Source: Selaginella moellendorffii (Eukaryota; Streptophyta; Lycopodiopsida; Selaginellales; Selaginellaceae). Taken from it: a stretch of DNA of 64,000 nt. This document shows positions 34,258 to 46,990 of the stretch, in pieces; positions within the stretch are counted from its first letter, which is position 1, and every line of letters begins with the position of its first letter. The DNA is taken from NCBI RefSeq assembly GCF_000143415.4, contig NW_003314318.1, positions 705,390 to 769,389 on the forward strand, read 5' to 3'. Both the position numbers and the translations under genes were made by a program. Below the pieces are notes generated by a model, which was not told where the DNA came from, made no database searches, and saw only the letters and a program-made list of their open reading frames with translations.

Positions 34258-35405
34258 TGTAAGGAACCAACTCGCCGAGGTGTCGTAGGCTAAGGGAACC
34301 CCGAAAGCATGACCAAAATGACAAAGAGTTCATCGGATGGGACCAAGTCAAAGATCGAGTCCAAGACCGACTCTAGGACCGAGTTCGAGATCGAGTCCGG
34401 AATCGAGTCCGAGACCGACTCGGGGACCGAGTTCGAGTCCGAGTTCGAGACCGAGTTCGAGACGGAGTCCGAGATCCGAAATCGGGTCCGAGACCGAGTC
34501 CGAAGTCGAGTCCGAGGTCGGGCCCGAGATCGGGTCCGAGATCGAGTCCGCGATCGAGTCCGAGACCGAATCCGAAGTCGGATCCGAAATCGGATCCAAG
34601 ATCGAGCCAGAGACTAAGTCCAAATACTAATACGGGTCAAGGGGTGAAAGCCCAAAGCGTGCGTCCCCCAGGGGGGGGGGGCTGCAGGGGGTTCCAAAAG
34701 TATAGTAGGGATAGTGAGGTCCAGGAATCAGTTTTGAAGGGACTCTCCAGTTGGGCTTCCAAACCGACTTGAGGTTGGGACTGGGACTAAGGGGCCTTGG
34801 GTGGGAGTGAGCATGGACTTGGCTGGTGCCGGAGGGGCCATCCAAGGAAGTGCTCAAGAGCAGCTCCCACTCCCGAAAGGGAAACCGATTGCGGTGCTCC
34901 CGGCTCATGTGGAGTGGTGCCCCACTTGAGTACCATGCGGCTCATTGGTCCTCGCCCTGCCTAGGGGCTTGGGCCTTCCTTCGGGATGGAAGTGGGGAGC
35001 GAGAGGTACCCATACCGGGCCGCTAGGCCACGGTGTTTCGCCCCGGCGTCCCGAAGCAAGTGTTGCACTCAAGACTTGGGATTTAGAGGGTCCCATGATC
35101 AAGTCTTGTGGTACCAAAAGATGTTAGGAACCTGGAAGCTTGGTGTGCTTGGCTGCTTGTGCTTGCGGGGAGTGTAGCCGAACCTTAAGTCCAGTCTAAC
35201 CCGGGGAGGGGGATTGGGAGTGATTTGGGAATCCGTGGATGGATGGCTAACACTCCGTTGCTCGTGCAGTGAGTAGCTGAGACCAAGTAGGAGCTGGTAC
35301 CATAGGCGAGAACCTTGGCAAGGGAACTTAGCAAAAGCCAAGGCGGTGTTGGACGGATAGGCGAGGTAAGCTGGCAAATTGGAAAGGAAAAATTTGTGGC
35401 TTACA
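34258..35405 (+). repeat. 3' LTR of the intact chromovirus
   Basis: 1148 bp, TGTAAGGAACC...GTGGCTTACA, followed by the GGATC duplication (35406-35410). Near-identity to the 5' LTR (about 99.6% by eye) implies recent insertion. Confidence 0.95.
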
Positions 35406-35430
35406 GGATCCATCTCAGACTCCATCTCGG

Positions 35431-37096
35431 TGTAAGCAACTAATTTTTCCATTCTACTTTAGTCACTTAACCTCACCTCCGACCACTTGGAGGAGTCTCA
35501 TTCACAACCTCCATAAGTCCCATTCCGGACTTGGGGCTTACTAGCCCTAAAAATGGCATCCATGCCCATTTACCTTGGTCACACTGGTGGTTCAACACCA
35601 CTTGCATCGCAATCCCGTCTCTCAAAGACTAGGCCATCCATCTATGAGTGATCATCCCAGATCCACTCTTTAGCATCTTTAGGATGCCCATAGACATAGG
35701 GGTTAGCCTTCCCCAATATCTCTTTTTCCAATCCCCACCATGTCCCTTTCTGTCCATGGCCACGTTCACCAACACTGCCATTGGATCAAGGTCCGCAGGC
35801 CCGACCTCTAAGTCCCATTGTCCTTTGGGACTTCCTCACCATGTGACTGTATCCTCGGTCACTGCACTAGAGGATTGTTCCTCTTCCTTATCACTGTCTG
35901 GGACTTTAGGACAACATTTTGGAACATTGTGGCCCTACATAGGCCTCATGGGTACTCTCCCCGCCTTCCGCCTTTAGGTGATTTAGCCATGGGCTTAGAG
36001 CGAGGTTCCATTGAGCCACACTAGGTATCCAAGTAGGTAGTGCCACCCACACTTGGACTGGGAGCATCGGCTAGTCAATCTCCCGGGGGAACTAGAGCCG
36101 GCTCTTGAACACTTCACTAAGCTACCCTGCTTGTTGGTCCGTGTTCACTCTAGTCTTGGACTTCCCAGTGGGCAGCTCATCACCCAACACTGGGTACAGC
36201 CTTCCTAGGCCAAATTGGCCTTTCCTAGCCAAACTGGCTCCACTTTAGTCCTCCCCCTCACTATACTTTTGGAGCTCACCAAACCCCCCAGGGTCTGGGA
36301 GACGAACACTTTGGGTTTTCACCCTTTCAGACTCGAACTCGGACTCGGACTTGGACTCGGACTTGGACTTGGACTCAGGCTCGAGCTCAGACTCGGCCTC
36401 GGCCTCGGCCTCGGTCTCGGTCCCAATCTCGGTCTCGGTCCCGGTCTCGGTCTCGACCTTGGACTCCATCTCGGATCCTTCTCGGACTCCATCTCGAATT
36501 CCATCTCGGGTCCATCTCGGACTCCATCTCGGGTCCATCTCGGACTCCATCTCGGGTCCATCTCGGACTTCATCTCGGGTCCAACTCGGACTCCATCTCG
36601 GTCCATCTCAGACTCCATCTCGGGTCCATCTCGGACTCCATCTCGGACTCCATCTTGGGTCCATCTCGGACTTCATCTCGGGTCCAACTCGGACTCCATC
36701 TCGGTCCATCTCGGACTCCATCTCGGAGTCCATCTTGGTCCATCTCAGACTCCATCTTGGACTCCATCTCGGGTCCCTCTCGAGTCCATCTCGGACTCCA
36801 TCTCAGACTCCATCTCGGTCCATCTCAGACTCCATCTCGGGTCCTTCTCGGGTCCATCTCGGACTCCTCCACGTGTCATGTGTTGGTCCTCTTGTGTCCC
36901 TTTTCTAGAGACTCACTTATTGCATGCTCCGTGCTTGTTCCTTGAGCACTTCGTTGGGAGTTCCACTCCCGCTCTCGACCTTTCAAGTTGAAGCTTTTAG
37001 TCCAAATGTGTTACACTCGTTTGGCTTTCACTTCCGCTACTACCATGTGGCACCCTTCCGGCTCCACTTTGGGGCCTAGGGATTTTGTGTCTCACA
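35431..37096 (-). repeat. 3' LTR of this LARD
   Basis: 1666 bp. The minisatellite is at about 36340-36870, the core box at about 36220-36330, and the palindrome AGCATCTTTAGGATGC near 35669. Confidence 0.9.
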
Positions 37097-40000
37097 ACTC
37101 CACCACCTATAGACGAAGTTCGATGTCCTCATCAAACGATAAACTATTTCATAAAGTAATACCAACATGTATTACCCTTTCCATTCATGGCACCTCGCCA
37201 ATATTCATTAATTGTTTCACACCGAAGGCTCACCATGCCTTGTTCACCCTCTAAGGAGCATAATCTCTCCAACTTAAAAACTCATTTGACCACTTGTGGT
37301 GGTTCTTTCCTTTTATTTGTTTAGTTCTTGCTAAACCTGTTAGAGAAACCTTCTCTAACTCAATCCCACTACTCATTCTCAAGTAGTCTCACTTTCCATC
37401 GATATAACCCTTGCACTTTGGAACTTTTAATTCTGACTTCTTGAAATCAATTTCTTGGGTGTCTCCGACATCTTGCATTGCACATATTGTGCAACTCCAC
37501 TTCCCCATCCTAGGAAGTTCTCTACTTGAGGGCACTATCATCCTCTCTTCGATTTCGTGCCACATTTGGCACTAAGTTCCAGTTACCATAATTTGTGCTA
37601 GGGCTGTCCACGGCTCTATCATTTGGCTACCTTACTGCTCGCACCCTTGGAGCTTCCACTTTCGCCAAATCGGAGCAATTGGGAACCCATCTTTGGAAAC
37701 ATATTGTCTTTCCCACAATTCGTTAGCACCCAACACATTAGTGTTCTTGGCCTAACTTTGCCATTTAGATTTTTTTCCATGATTCCCATGGTTATTTACT
37801 TAGCCACTAGTCTTTTGCTCCTATCCTTGATTGCTGCACCTAGCAACATAAGATCGTTACCTCCATTCTCGAGGTATCCTTTTGGTTCCATAGCAAAGAT
37901 TTTGCTTTGCCAAGTTCAGAGGGTGTTCACCCTTAGTACGTCTCTTTAACATTTTCTGCTATGGGCTCTATCCAGGGCCAAACTTTATGACCCTCCCATG
38001 GGTATCTTATACAAACTACTTCCTTTGGACTCACTATGCCATCACTTTGACACCACTCATTTCCCTTAGGTGTTCTTCCCACTTGGTCACCTTGACCAAG
38101 CCACACCATCCTCATTAGTTCAAACCAACACTTTGAACTAGGAACTTTATTCCTTAACCTCACAAGGACCTTGTCCTTGTTTTAGCCATAAGATCACCTA
38201 GTGATCTAACCTTTGCACCTTAACAAATTTGCCAATAGGTACCAAGTCTTCTAAACCTTTAAGTTTTTCACTATGACCCCGGGGGCATCCCCCACATTTG
38301 GCAGTGCACCCAAGCCAGCCCATCCGGCCAAGGGTCCATAGCAACTGAGACTAGGTGTCCCCATCTCATTCACCACGTCCTTGGTCCCCTTTGCACCAAA
38401 GTGTTCAAGTTAGATATGCCGAGCTTTCACACTAAGCAATCTAACCGTGTATCACGACTCTGGGGCATCCCCCGCTTGGTGGTGTGCCCAAGCTAGTCTC
38501 CTTACTAAGAGTCCATGACCATCGAAAAATGAGTGTCCTCATATTCCAAACCATCACCTCGCTCTAGTGAGTTGGGACTCAAACCCAAGCACTAAAGGGT
38601 CAGGACTCGAACCCAACCTCCGTATATGCATCTACGGATGGCATCACACAGGATGTCTAGCGTGACTCTCCACGCCAATGCACGAATTTATACTTAAAGC
38701 GCGCTACAAATCACTACTTAGGAACCTAATTCCTCCACACTGCCAAGACCTCTTACTTGACAAATTTGTGATCCTGCATGGACTCCTCCATGCTTGGCCC
38801 CATGGGCCACCCCTTTGAAGTTGGCTCCTTCAACTAAGGTATTCGTTCCCTCGACTTGCCAATCTCACTTAACAAGTCATCTGGCCACCGTAACATGGTT
38901 CATGCATAAGCGTGAAAGTCCTTAACCATTGACTTTCATTCAAAGCTCTTTCTTTGAACACTCGGGAACTACTTCCCCAACCTCGATAGCCTCGCCTCAT
39001 GGCAAATTTCAAGACCACGCTTCTGATGCGCCACTCTGATTTTGCACGTTCTATGAACCATTTACACTTGGCTAACTAGGTACTTATTTACCTAGGGGAA
39101 TGTTCAAATAACTCTGTTCCTTAGCTTGCTAAGGTCTCTCCTTTCGCAACCTTTTCAATTACTATATAGTCCTACATGGACAATCTTATGCTTTAGACTT
39201 TCCATGGCATCCTGGTCGTTAGTAACAACATGCTTAAGGACCCACTTGATTCTCCACTCCCAACTTGTATAACCACCCTTGGTCATGTCTGTCAATTCCT
39301 ATAATTCGGTTTTATCCTTTTACTACTTGCCTTTTGGCTTCATACATTTCTTTTGGTTATTCTTCTCCAGACTAGGAAGATAGCTTTACACTTTCTACCA
39401 TGCCTTAGCAAGTATTCATAGGGATGAACTTACCCGACAGCCTAGGGAGTGGTTCCTCGATTTGATTTTTCTCACCTTGTAATCTCACACACTGGAATTA
39501 TCGTTGCTACTTTTGGGCCTTCATATGCCCATCACTAGCCTCGCCAAAATCCCCTTTTTGGCTTTATCCAATTTGGGTAGACGGACTTTTCCCGTCTCCG
39601 TAACCTTGGACATTTGGATAGCACCTTCTATCTATCATTCACTAACGACTTTGTCCTTTGGGCATTATCCATTGCCTTCATGACACCAAACACTACCTTC
39701 TGGTGTTCTAGAGTGTTTGGGTGTCCCAATGATGGCCTCTCTGACAATGAACAATCCCCTTTCGACATTGACTTACTATATCGTAACATAAGCAATTTAT
39801 CCCCCATAAGGGTATATCTAACTTCTTTATCCCAATAAGAAGTCTTAGGTAGTTGCCTTCTACCAGTTTAACGAATTATTTTGCACCTTTTGCTTAGTTG
39901 CCTCATAGTTGTCAAGTCCTACAACTCATTGCTAGTGCTTCCACACCTCCATCATTATCTGGGTCACCGCACTCTAACCGCATGTCTTCTAGTTTAGGCT

Positions 40001-41150
40001 ATGCCATTCCCATTTCCATTAGGATTCCTTTGGAAGGGATTCTCATAAACCTGCTAACTTGACCTCAAGGTAGCACGCCTTGGCACCATTGGTATCTCCA
40101 CACCATCAGCTCCACGAGCCTACCTTTATGACATTTCTTACTTGTGTCTAGGTCTTTTTGCCATGACCAATACGGTTGTCTCTTATGCCAATTATCCATT
40201 AGCACTGCACCATAGAGTGCATGCACAACTTTGTGTTAAAGTTGTTTTTCTTCTGGGAAACTTTTTCCCACGACTTTAGCATAGCACCTTCTGCCATCAA
40301 TGAGATACACACTGTTTTCATGCTTGGATCTTAAGATCCTCCCCATCCTTTGTGGGGCACCACACGCCTCAGTTTAAATGCTTCCATCAATCCCTTAGAA
40401 TTATTCCTTGACTTTATTTGAGTCATCTAGCTTTTTGGACTTTGTTAATTCGACGACCCATGAGGTCCTACTTTTGAGGTGCCAGCTCATTGGAATACAA
40501 CTCCTTATATTCATGTCCTACTCACAAGGACCATCTTTGCAAGTGTTACTCCGACACTTGATTTTATTATCTAGAGGCAACCTTTTGCCCCTTATGACCA
40601 CCTGTCCATGTGATGAAAATACCAACTCATCCTCTAAGTATACCCCCAACTCCTTGGGTTATTCTAGCATTTATTAGAGGTAGCCTCGGCTACCATTTCA
40701 AGGACTTGTGTCCTCTTTCGTATTTGACCTCCCACGGTCATCAATTCCGATCTCAAATTTATGAGCACCAGCCTCAACTATATGAGGGTAATCTTGTGAC
40801 TCCTTTATTTTTTTGGAATCTGCATCTTTCCCGTGATCTCAACTATAGTTGTTTACCACAACTACATTAGCCCATTCGCTGTGTCAAACGCTCATCTGGA
40901 TCACATCCTCAACTTTATGAGGAAACCCTTATACTGTTCCCAAGATCCCAAAGTTGTTCCCTTACCAGCCCTTTTCCATCCACCACATTGCGCACAAGTT
41001 CACACATGGACTTGAGTGGGGAGCCATGTCCTCTTGCCATGCTACTCCTCAAGGATAGGTCCATACCCAGGACCTTCCTATTCAAATACAAGTGGTGATA
41101 TACTTGGCCACCAATAAAAGTCGGACTAAGGAATAGTTCCGATACCAAGT
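37097..41150 (-). other. LARD internal region, non-coding but conserved
   Basis: It aligns end to end with 50117-54273 and with the inverted 42309-43497 plus 45227-46934. It holds many short hairpins, for example CATGGA-CTCC-TCCATG (38776-38791), the GCACACCA hairpin with GCTTGG/CCAAGC stem (about 38475-38494), and an imperfect CAAGTCCA-TGTG-TGAACTTG near 40993-41012. No Gag, RT or integrase motif was found in any frame. Confidence 0.8.
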
Positions 41151-42040
41151 TGTAAGCGACTAATCTTTCCATTCTACTTTAGTCAATTAACCTCACCTTC
41201 AACCACTTGGAGGAATCTCATTCACAACCTCCATAAATCTCATTCAGGACTTGGGGCTTGCTAGCCCCGAGAATGGCATCCATGCCACTCAACCGTTACA
41301 CTTGATCCAAGTGCTCCATGTGTTTGATCCCATAACCGACACCCCAAGGTACCATCGACCTCTCAGCCCATTACGCTAAGGCCATGCCCATTTAACTTAG
41401 TCACACTAGTGGTCCAACACCACTTGCATCGCAGTCCCGTCTCTCAAAGACTAGGCCATCCATCCATGAGTGATCATCCCAAATCCACTCCTTAGCATCC
41501 TTAAGATGCCCATAGACATGGGGGTTACCCTTCCCCAATATTTCTTTTCCAATCCCTACCAAGTCCCTTTCTGTCCATGGCCGCATTTACCAACACTGCC
41601 ACTGGATCAAGGCCCACAGGCCCGACCTCTAAGTCCCACTGTCCTTTGGGACTTCCTCACCATGTGACTGTATCCTCGGTCACTGCACTAGAGGATTGCT
41701 CCTTTTCCTTTTCACTGTCTGGGACTTTGGGACAACATTTCGGAACACCGTGGCCTTATGCAAGCCTCATGGGTACTCTCCCCGCCTCCCCCCTTTAGGT
41801 GCTCTAGCCATGGGCTTAGAGCGAGGTTCCATTGAGCCACGCCAGGTATCCAAGTAGGTAGTGCCACCCACACTTGGATTGGGAGCATCGGCCAGTTGAT
41901 CTCCCGGAGGAACTAAAGTTGGCTCTTGAACACTTCACCAAGCTACCCCGTTTGTCGGTCCGTGTTCACTGTAGTCTTGGACTTCCCAGTGGGCAGCTCA
42001 TCACTCGACACTGGGTACAGCCTTCTTGGGCCAAACTGGC
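41151..42040 (-). repeat. Truncated 5' LTR of this LARD
   Basis: Starts TGTAAGCGACTAATC and stops near 42040 at GGGCCAAACTGGC, before the core box and minisatellite. The next base belongs to an LTR in the opposite orientation. Confidence 0.85.
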
Positions 42041-45000
42041 GTTAGACCACCGGTGTGACCAAGGTGAATGGGCATGGCCCTAGCGTAACAGGCCAATATG
42101 TCAAGGGTACCTTGGGGTGTCAGTCATGGGATCGAACATGTGGAGCACTTGGACCAAATGCAAATGTGGAGTGGCATGGATGCTATTCTTGGGGCTAGCA
42201 AGCCCCAAGTCCTAACTGGGACTTATGGAGGTTGTGAATGAGACTCCTCGAAGTGGTCCGAGGTTCAGTTAAATGACTAAAGTAAAATGGAAAAATTAGT
42301 CACTTACAACTTGGTATTGGAGCTGTTTCTTAGTCTAACTCTTATTAGTGGCCAAGTATATAACCACTTGTATTGGAATTGGAAGATCCTAGGTATGGAC
42401 CTACCCTTAAGGAGTAGCATGTTGAGAGGACATGGCTCTCCACTCAAGTTCATGTGTGAACTTGTGCGCAATGTGGTGGATGGAAAAGGGTCAGTAAGGG
42501 AATGACTTTGGGATTTTGGGAACAGTATAAAGGTTTCCTCAGAGAGTTGAGGATGTGATTTAGATGAGCGTTTGACGCAGCAAACGGGCTAATGTAGTTG
42601 TGGTAAACAACTATAGTTGGGATCACGAGAAAAATGCAGACTCCAAAACAATAAAGGAGTCACAAGATTATCCTCATATAGTTGAGGCTGGTGCTCATAA
42701 ATTTGAGACCGGAATTTATGACCGTGGGAGGTCAAATACGGAAGAGGACACAAGTCCTTGAAATAGTAGTCGGGGCTACCTCTAATAAATGCTGGAACAA
42801 CCCAAGGAGTTGGGGGTGTACTTAGAGGATGAGTTGGTATTCTGATCACATGGACAAGTAGTTCTAAGGGGCAAAAGGTTGCCCCCAGAGAACAAAATCA
42901 AGTGTTGGAATAACACTCATGATGGTGGTCTTGGTAAGTAGGACATGAATAGAAGAAATTGTATTTCAATGAGCTAGCACCTCAAAAGTAAGACCTTATA
43001 GGTCAGGGGATTAGAAAAAATCCAAAAGGCTGAATGACTTAAGTGGAGTCAAAGAATGGTCCTAAAGGACTGATGGAAGCATTTGAACTGAGGTGTGTTG
43101 TGCCCCATGAAGGATGGGGAGGATCATAAGATCCAAGTATGAGAATGGTGGGTATCTCATGGGTGGCAGAATGTGCCATACTAAAGTCGTGGGAAAGGTG
43201 TTCCCAGAAGAAGCAACTTTGGTGCAGAGTTGTGTGCAAACACTATGGTGTAGTGCTAATGGATAGTTGGCATGAGAAACGACTGGGTTGGTCTTGGCAA
43301 AAACCTATACACAAGTGCAAAGTGTCATAAAGGCAAACTCATGGAGCCGATAGTATGGGGACACCAAATGGGCTAAGGTGTGATACCTTGGGATTATGTT
43401 GATGGGTTCATGAGAACCCTTTACCAAAGGAATCCCAATGGAAATGGGAATGGCATAGCCTAAGCTAGAAGGCATGTGGTAGAGTGTGGTGACCCGGTGT
43501 GAGACACAAAATCCCTAGGCCCTAAAGTGGAGCTGGAAGGGCACCACGTGGTAGTGGCTGAAGCGAAAGCCAAACGAGCGTAACACATTTGGACTAAAAG
43601 CTCCGACTTGGAAGGTCGAGAGTGGGAGTGGAACTCTCAACAAAGTGCTCGAGGAGTGAGCACGAGGAAACCAATAAGCAAGGCTCCAAAAAGGGACCCA
43701 AAAAGGACCAACACATGACATGTGGAAGTGTCCGAGATGAACTCCGAGATGGAGTCCGAGATGGACTGAGACAGAGTCCGATATGGAGTCCAAAATGGAG
43801 TCCGAGGTGGACCGAGACGGAGTCCGATATGGAGTCCGATATGGAGTCCGAGATGGAGTTCGAGGTGGAGTCCGAGGTGGACCGAGATGGAGTCCGAGAT
43901 GGAGTCCGAGATGGACCGAGATGGAGTCCGAGATGGAGTCCAAGACGAAGTCCGAGGTGGACCGAGACGGAGTCCGAGATGGAGTCCGAGATGGACCGAG
44001 ATGGAGTCCGAGATGGAGTCCGAGAGGGACCCGAGATGGAATCCGAGATGGAGTCCGAGAAGGACCCGTGATGGAGTCCGAGGTCGAGACCGAGACCGGG
44101 ACCGAGACCGAGACCGAGACCGAAACCGGGACCAAGACCGAGACCGAGACCGAGATCGGGACCGAGACCGAGGCCGAGTCCGAGTCCGAGTCCGAGTCCG
44201 AGTCTGAGTCCGAGTTCGAGTCTGAGAGGGTGAAAGCCCAAAACGTTCGTCTCCCAGACCCTAGGGGGTTTGGTGAGCTCCAAAAGTATAGTAAGGGGGA
44301 GGACTGCAGTGGAGCCAATTTGGCCAGGAAAGGCCAGTTTGGCCCAAGAAGGCCGGACCCAGTGTTGGGTGATGAGCTGCCCACTGGGAAGTCCAAGACT
44401 AGAGTGAACACAAGCCAACAAGCGGGGTAGCTTGGTGAAGTGTTCAAGAGCCGGCTCTAGTTCCCCCGGGAGATCGACTGGCCGATGCTCCCAGTCCAAG
44501 TGTGGGTGGCACTACCTACTTGGATACCTGGTGTGGCTCAACGGAACCCGCTCTAAGCCCATGGCTAGAGCACCCAAAGGCAGAAGGCGAGGAGAGTACC
44601 CATGAGGCCCGCATAGGGCCATGGTGTTCCGAAATGTTGTCCCAAAGTCCCAGACTGTGGAAAGGAAAAGGAGTAGCCCTCTGGTGTGGTGACAAAGGAC
44701 ATGGTCACCTAGTGAGGAAGTCCCAGAGGACAGTTGGACTTAGAGGTCGGGCCTGCGGGCCTTGATCCAGTGGCAGTGTTGGTGAACATGGCCATCGATA
44801 GAGAGGGACTTGGTGGGGACCGGAAAAAAGATATTGGGGAAGGTTATTCCCCAAGTCTGCGAGCATCCTAAGGATGCTAAGGAGTGGATTTGGGATGATC
44901 ACTCATGGATGGACGGCCTAGTCTATGAGAGACAGGATTGCAATGTAAGTGGTGTTGGACCACCGGTGTGACCAAGGTGAATAGGGATGGCCTTAGCGTA

Positions 45001-46990
45001 ACGGGCCGATATGTCGGTGGTACCTTGGGGTGTCGATCATGGGATCAGACACGGGGAGCACTTGGACCAAGTGCGAAGGTTGAGTGGCATGAATGCCATT
45101 CTCGGGGCCAGCAAGCCCCAAGTCCTGAGTTGGACTTATGGAGGTTGTGAATGAGACTCCTCCAAGTGGTCGGAGGTGTGGTTAAGTGACTAAAGTAGAA
45201 TGGAAAAATTAGTCGCTTACACCCGGATAATGATGGAGGTGTGCAAACACCAGCAATGAGTTGTAGGACTTAACAACTATGAGGCAACTAAGCAAGAGGT
45301 GCAGGTAATTGGTTAAACAGGCAGAAGGTAGCTATCCAAGACTTCTTAATGGCATAAAGAAGTTAAATATACCCTTATCGGGGATAAGTTGCTTATGTTG
45401 CAATATAGTAAGTCAATGTCGTAAAAGGAAATGCTCATTGTCAAGGAAGCCATCATTGAGACACCTAAACACTCTAAAACACCAAGAGGTGGTATTTAGT
45501 GTTGCTAGGGCAATAGATAAGGCATAAGGGATAAAGTCCCTAACGAATGATGGATAAAAGGTGCATCCAAGGTTGCAGAGATGGGAGAAATCTCTCTACC
45601 AAAATTGGACAAGGCTAATGATGGGCATAGAAAGGGCCATAAGTAGCAATGGTAATCCTAGTGTGTGGGATTACAAAGTGAGCAAACCCGGATTGAGGAA
45701 CCACTCCCTAGGCTGTCAGGTAGGTTCATCCCTATGAATACTTGCCAAGGCAGGGTAGAAAGTGCAAAGCTATCTTCCTAATTTGGAGGAGAATAACTGA
45801 AAGAAATATATGAGGCCAAAAGACAAGTAGTAAAGGGATAGAACCAAACCATAAGAATTAACAGGCATGACCAAAGGTGGTTATGCAAGTTGGGAGTGGA
45901 GAATTCAATAGGTGCTCAAGCGTGTTATTACTAGCGATCGGGATGCCATGGAGAGTCAAAAACATGGGATTGTCCATGTTAGACTATATGGCAATTGGAA
46001 AGCTTGCAAAAGGAGAGGCCTTAACAAGCTAAAGGGACAAAGTTCCTTCGAAAGGTTCCCAAAAACAATTTTAGGTAGCTGGATACCTAGAAAGCCAAGT
46101 GTAAATGGTTCATAGAATGCGCGAAATCAGAATGGCACAGCAAAAGCGTGGTCTTGAAGTTTGTCATAAGGCAAGGCTATCAAAATTGGGGAAGTAGTTC
46201 CCGAGTGTTCAAAAAGAGGGCTTTGAACGAAAGTTGATGGTTACGGACTTTCACGCTTATGCACGAACTATGTTACGGTGGCCTGATGACTTGCTAAATG
46301 AGATTGGCAAGTCGGGGGGAACAAATACCCTAGTTGAAGGTGCTAACTTCAAAAGGGTGGCCCATGGGGCCAAGCATGGAGGAGTCCACAAACATGTAAA
46401 GTGAGAGGACTTAGCAGTGTGGAAGAATTAGGTTCCTAAGCTGTGATCTGTAGCGCGCTTTAAATATAAGTTGGTGCACCGGCGTGGGGAGTCACGCCAG
46501 GCATCTTGTGTGATGCTGTCCGTAGATGCATATACGGAGGTTGGGTTCGAGTCCCAATTCACTAGGGTGTGGTGATGGTTTGGAATATGACACTTATTTT
46601 TCAGTGGTCATGGACTCTTAGTAAAGAGACTAGCTTGGGCACACCGCCAAGCGGGGGATGCCCCGGAGTTATGATGCACAGTTAGATTGCTTAGTGTGAA
46701 AGCTCGGCATATCTAACTTGAACGCTTTGGTGCAAGTGGCACCAAGGACGTGGTGAGTGAGATGGGGACACTTAATCTCAGTTGCTATGGACCCTTGGCC
46801 GTAAGGGCTGGCTTAGGTGCACCGCCAAGTGTGGGGGATGCCCCTGGGGTTATGGTCAACAACTTGAAGGTCTAGAAGACCAAATACCTCTTGGCAACTC
46901 TATTAAGGTGCCAAGGTGAGATCACTAAGTGATCTTATGGCCAAATAAGGACAAGTGACTAGAGTAAAATAAAAAAATTAGTGACTTACA
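42041..46990 (+). mobile_element. LARD copy in plus orientation, hosting a solo LTR
   Basis: An LTR tail (42041-42308, ends GTCACTTACA), primer site (ACTTGGTATTGGAGC from 42310), then internal sequence 42309-43497 and 45227-46934, interrupted by the solo LTR 43498-45221. The internal region ends early, before the polypurine tract, and joins an LTR tail-like AAGTGACTAGAGT...GTGACTTACA (46935-46990). Together with 35431-42040 it forms a large imperfect inverted repeat. Confidence 0.82.
43498..45221 (+). mobile_element. Solo LTR of the LARD family, perfect TSD CCCGG
   Basis: 1724 bp, TGTGAGACACAAAATCCC to AGTCGCTTACA, flanked by CCCGG at 43493-43497 and 45222-45226. The host sequence (GTGGTGACCCGG-ATAATGATGG) is uninterrupted at the matching place in the other LARDs. 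The minisatellite at about 43735-44225 grades from GAGTCCGAGATG units to GAGACC hexamers. Confidence 0.95.

Larger units (their letters stand above)
27873..35405 (+). mobile_element. Intact, young chromovirus (Ty3/Gypsy with chromodomain)
   Basis: A full-length element of 7533 bp. The LTRs (27873-29020 and 34258-35405) are both 1148 bp, start TGTAAGGAACC, end GTGGCTTACA and differ at about five visible positions. The target duplication is a perfect GGATC. Between them, in order: primer site (29021-29036), gag-pol in three exons (29080-33852), a hairpin-rich 3' region (33948-34177), a hairpin and polypurine tract (34217-34257). Gag, protease, RT, RNase H, integrase and chromodomain motifs are all present. 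It is the only element in the window that looks able to transpose, provided the two introns are spliced. Confidence 0.95.
35431..42040 (-). mobile_element. LARD copy with 3' LTR, internal region and truncated 5' LTR
   Basis: The 3' LTR covers 35431-37096 (plus-strand ends TGTAAGCAAC and GTCTCACA), the internal region 37097-41150, and the 5' LTR 41151 to about 42040, where it is cut. The internal 4054 bp has no coding frame; open frames do not exceed about 110 codons and are not shared with the other copies. The polypurine tract with its hairpin (37097-37140, one stem mismatch) and primer site (41136-41148) show the minus-strand orientation. The hairpin cassette lies at 38270-38670. At its cut end it abuts an inverted LARD. 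Confidence 0.88.
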
